Positions 63,201 to 64,000 of a stretch of 64,000 nucleotides of DNA are shown piece after piece. Position 1 is the stretch's first letter; every line of letters begins with the position of its first letter. Origin of the DNA: Neolewinella antarctica. Lineage in GTDB: Bacteria; Bacteroidota; Bacteroidia; Chitinophagales; Saprospiraceae. The position numbers and the translations under genes are program-made. Below the pieces are notes generated by a model. The model was not told the origin of the DNA and made no database searches. It saw only the letters and a list, made by a program, of their open reading frames with translations. Where the stretch lies: the NCBI RefSeq assembly GCF_011927835.1, contig NZ_JAATJH010000002.1:496001-560000 (forward strand), in the 5' to 3' direction.

Positions 63201-63333
63201 CTGGCTGAGCACACCCTTCAGCGGTTACGATCCGGAAGGTAACCAGGGAAATCAGAACGGTGACGATGGCTTCGGTGGGTTTACTTACCCCAACGTCCGC
63301 AGCTACTTCGTCACGCTCAACGTAAAACTTTAA
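60205..63333 (+). CDS. SusC/RagA-family TonB-linked outer-membrane transporter
   Basis: A 1042-residue TonB-dependent receptor that, with its SusD lipoprotein, imports glycans or peptides across the outer membrane. After the signal peptide (about residues 1-24) comes the carboxypeptidase-like CarboxypepD_reg domain (TGTVVGEDGLPLIGVSILVANSSSGTITDADGRYSLS), the plug with LDEVVVTALGITREKKALGYSV and RGVNSIDPSADNQPLFVIDGIPI, then a 22-stranded barrel ending in the aromatic-terminated FVTLNVKL. It is followed by susD 15 bp downstream, a standard pair. The cargo cannot be inferred because the rest of the locus is outside the window. Confidence 0.95.
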   Translation: MPVLYPVRLFAVIALFLLTAAALSGQQSATGTVVGEDGLPLIGVSILVANSSSGTITDADGRYSLSTAPGAELVFSYTGYTTQRLSVPPSGALDVTLQSGALLDEVVVTALGITREKKALGYSVDELQADEITQLRQPNIVNAMQGQAAGVQVSSAGGGPGQAARIIIRGVNSIDPSADNQPLFVIDGIPISNETLTVGGGGSRNVSNRVADINPNDIETLTILKGGAATALYGLRASTGAVVITTKRGKAGKVSIDYSSSYGSETVNKFPDVQKTYTQGFGGAYDADSFWPSWGPTVAEARNQDPNHPAELFNNYENAFGRGEQWRNTVSVSGGDEKAQFRTSLSHLTHDGVLPFSTYENTSFLINADYRASEKFSFGGGMNYIRSGGNRVDADRFNTRLTYWAPQSDVNDFIQPDGSMNGYRFNGAGGNNPIYGEATNKFVDDVDRYIGNLKFTYSPTDYLTFNYLLGLDQYTDFRRNTGQGPVFVGAPNFEDNGLGFVEETSIRRRDLTSNINGILTKDVTPDFGVRFLAGFDVFDSNYNRTSVRGSELDIFDLYTLGNASVFTRSTNVTERRLLGLYGDLSFEFRKAVYLSITGRNDWTSTLPKDSRSFFYPSVSLGVVLSDLTELPEALSFVKFRASYAGIGKDTEPYRTNTIYATNNPINEGTLWTRGNQQGSPDLTPERTNTFEVGVDLRFLDNRIGVDFTWYNATSIDQILAVPVSNATGFTTFVLNAGSLRNRGVEMRLTATPVRTEKFSWDVSANFTRNRNEVLDIFEGLDEIPISSSFGYAGSSASIRLVPGLPYGNIYGTSYARFNPDLNPDPDEDPSLFIDESQPRLIGDDGFPVRETNQKILGNAQPQWFGAFNSTIRYERFSFSFMLDTRRGVQKYNQQGNFFSAFGISPETLNRNETIVFEGVTADGQPNTKEVFLGQGVGPDGEDYGVGYYRNVFRGVTENFIEDADWIRLRNVSLSYDLPASLFANNFLTGANVTFTGNNLWLSTPFSGYDPEGNQGNQNGDDGFGGFTYPNVRSYFVTLNVKL

Positions 63334-63348
63334 AAAAAGCCCACACTA

Positions 63349-64000
63349 ATGAATTACTCTATTGCTAAAGTCGTGGCACTCTTTACGCTACTGCTTTGTT
63401 CCGTCGCCTGTAGCGAAGATTACCTCAACGTTAACGACAATCCCAACTTTGCTACCCGGCCACCCCTCGACGGCTTACTGGCGAATGCCAGCACGCAAAC
63501 CGGACTGAACCAGTTTCGCGTCGCTGACGGGCACGTGACCAATTTCGTTCAGTACATCGCCAGCCCCAACATCAGCAGCGATACGGACATCTACCTCGAC
63601 GTCGCCAGTGGGGGCGCGTGGAGTAGCCTGTACGGAACCATGACCGATTTGTACGACTTGATCCGGTTCGGCCGCGAACAGGAGGCCGAAGGGCACGTTG
63701 GCATCGCGCAGGTCCTCATGGCGATTAACCTTGGTTTAGTGGTCGATAACTGGGGAGACGCTCCCTACTCCGACGCTTTTACCGGCACCACCATTCGGCC
63801 CACTTACGACAGCGCCGAAGAGCTCTACGCTACCATCTTTACGCTCCTTGACGAAGGCGAAGCGAACTTGCTTGCTTTCGACGGTACTCCGGGTATCCGT
63901 GTTGGTGCGGACTTTATTTACGGAACAACGAACGGTGACGAGGTCGAACCGTGGCTCAGGGCCATCGCCTCCCTCCGCGCGCGCTACCTGAACCACCTTA
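63349..64000 (+). CDS. SusD/RagB-family surface lipoprotein (3' end outside window)
   Basis: The 217 codons visible encode a signal peptide ending in a lipobox-like SVAC, then SEDYLNVNDNPNFATRPPLDGLLANASTQTGLNQF, typical of SusD-like proteins, and the start of the TPR-rich region (SLYGTMTDLYDLIRFGREQEAEGHVGIAQVLMAINLGLVVDNWGDAPYSDAF). The DNWGDAPYSDAF segment is a strong family signature. SusD-like proteins cap the SusC barrel and capture the ligand. Start ATG 63349 follows the susC stop by 15 bases. The gene is cut by the window end. Confidence 0.93.
   Translation, partial: MNYSIAKVVALFTLLLCSVACSEDYLNVNDNPNFATRPPLDGLLANASTQTGLNQFRVADGHVTNFVQYIASPNISSDTDIYLDVASGGAWSSLYGTMTDLYDLIRFGREQEAEGHVGIAQVLMAINLGLVVDNWGDAPYSDAFTGTTIRPTYDSAEELYATIFTLLDEGEANLLAFDGTPGIRVGADFIYGTTNGDEVEPWLRAIASLRARYLNHL

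Overview
The window looks like a chromosomal segment from a GC-rich member of the Bacteroidota, probably near Lewinella/Saprospirales. Evidence: type IX secretion (T9SS) C-terminal sorting domains, a SusC/SusD pair, -7 promoter elements of the form TAnnTTTG, an RsmD/DUF3822 pair, and an iodotyrosine-deiodinase-like flavoprotein of the kind known from Haliscomenobacter. The lineage is an inference. No rRNA, tRNA, phage, CRISPR array or complete insertion sequence was recognised.

Layout. 1-3 kb: 3' end of a T9SS-secreted protein, facing a helical-repeat protein across a strong terminator. 3-11.2 kb: leucine biosynthesis, with leuA, a beta-lactamase-fold hydrolase and an S1/P1 nuclease, then leuC-leuD-leuB. 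That operon is interrupted by a four-helix-bundle gene and by a toxin-antitoxin pair. 11.2-16.8 kb: a frame-broken acetyltransferase next to hpt, a candidate small RNA, a lipoprotein and gcvP. 17-24 kb: GH32 fructan hydrolase, a saccharopine dehydrogenase-like enzyme, a flippase, a methyltransferase and an acyl-CoA dehydrogenase. 24-30.6 kb: a surface repeat protein paired with a SUMF1-like protein, an SLC12-type transporter and a small barrel. 30.8-33 kb: a membrane-anchored protein, DUF3822 and rsmD. 33-42.7 kb: GH3-family ligase, sucA, amidase, MDR reductase and argH. 42.8-47.4 kb: deiodinase-like flavoprotein, four REP-like hairpins, ftsH-rsfS and divergent birA. 47.4-60 kb: S9 peptidase, FGGY kinase, T9SS protein, UbiA-like protein, methyltransferase, a metalloprotease-propeller-barrel fusion and sucB. 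60.2-64 kb: susC and a truncated susD.

Most genes are housekeeping or envelope genes. The unusual material is largely non-coding. A 16-bp asymmetric motif (GCACCCGCGACCGCGC) occurs exactly seven times and with one change at least six more times, six of the seven exact copies lying between genes. Degenerate tandem repeats with a 7-bp period occupy nine intergenic gaps, and in six of them the arms are arranged as inverted pairs. These two repeat systems, the REP-like hairpins, the palindrome inside the acetyltransferase and the candidate small RNA are the best leads for something undescribed.
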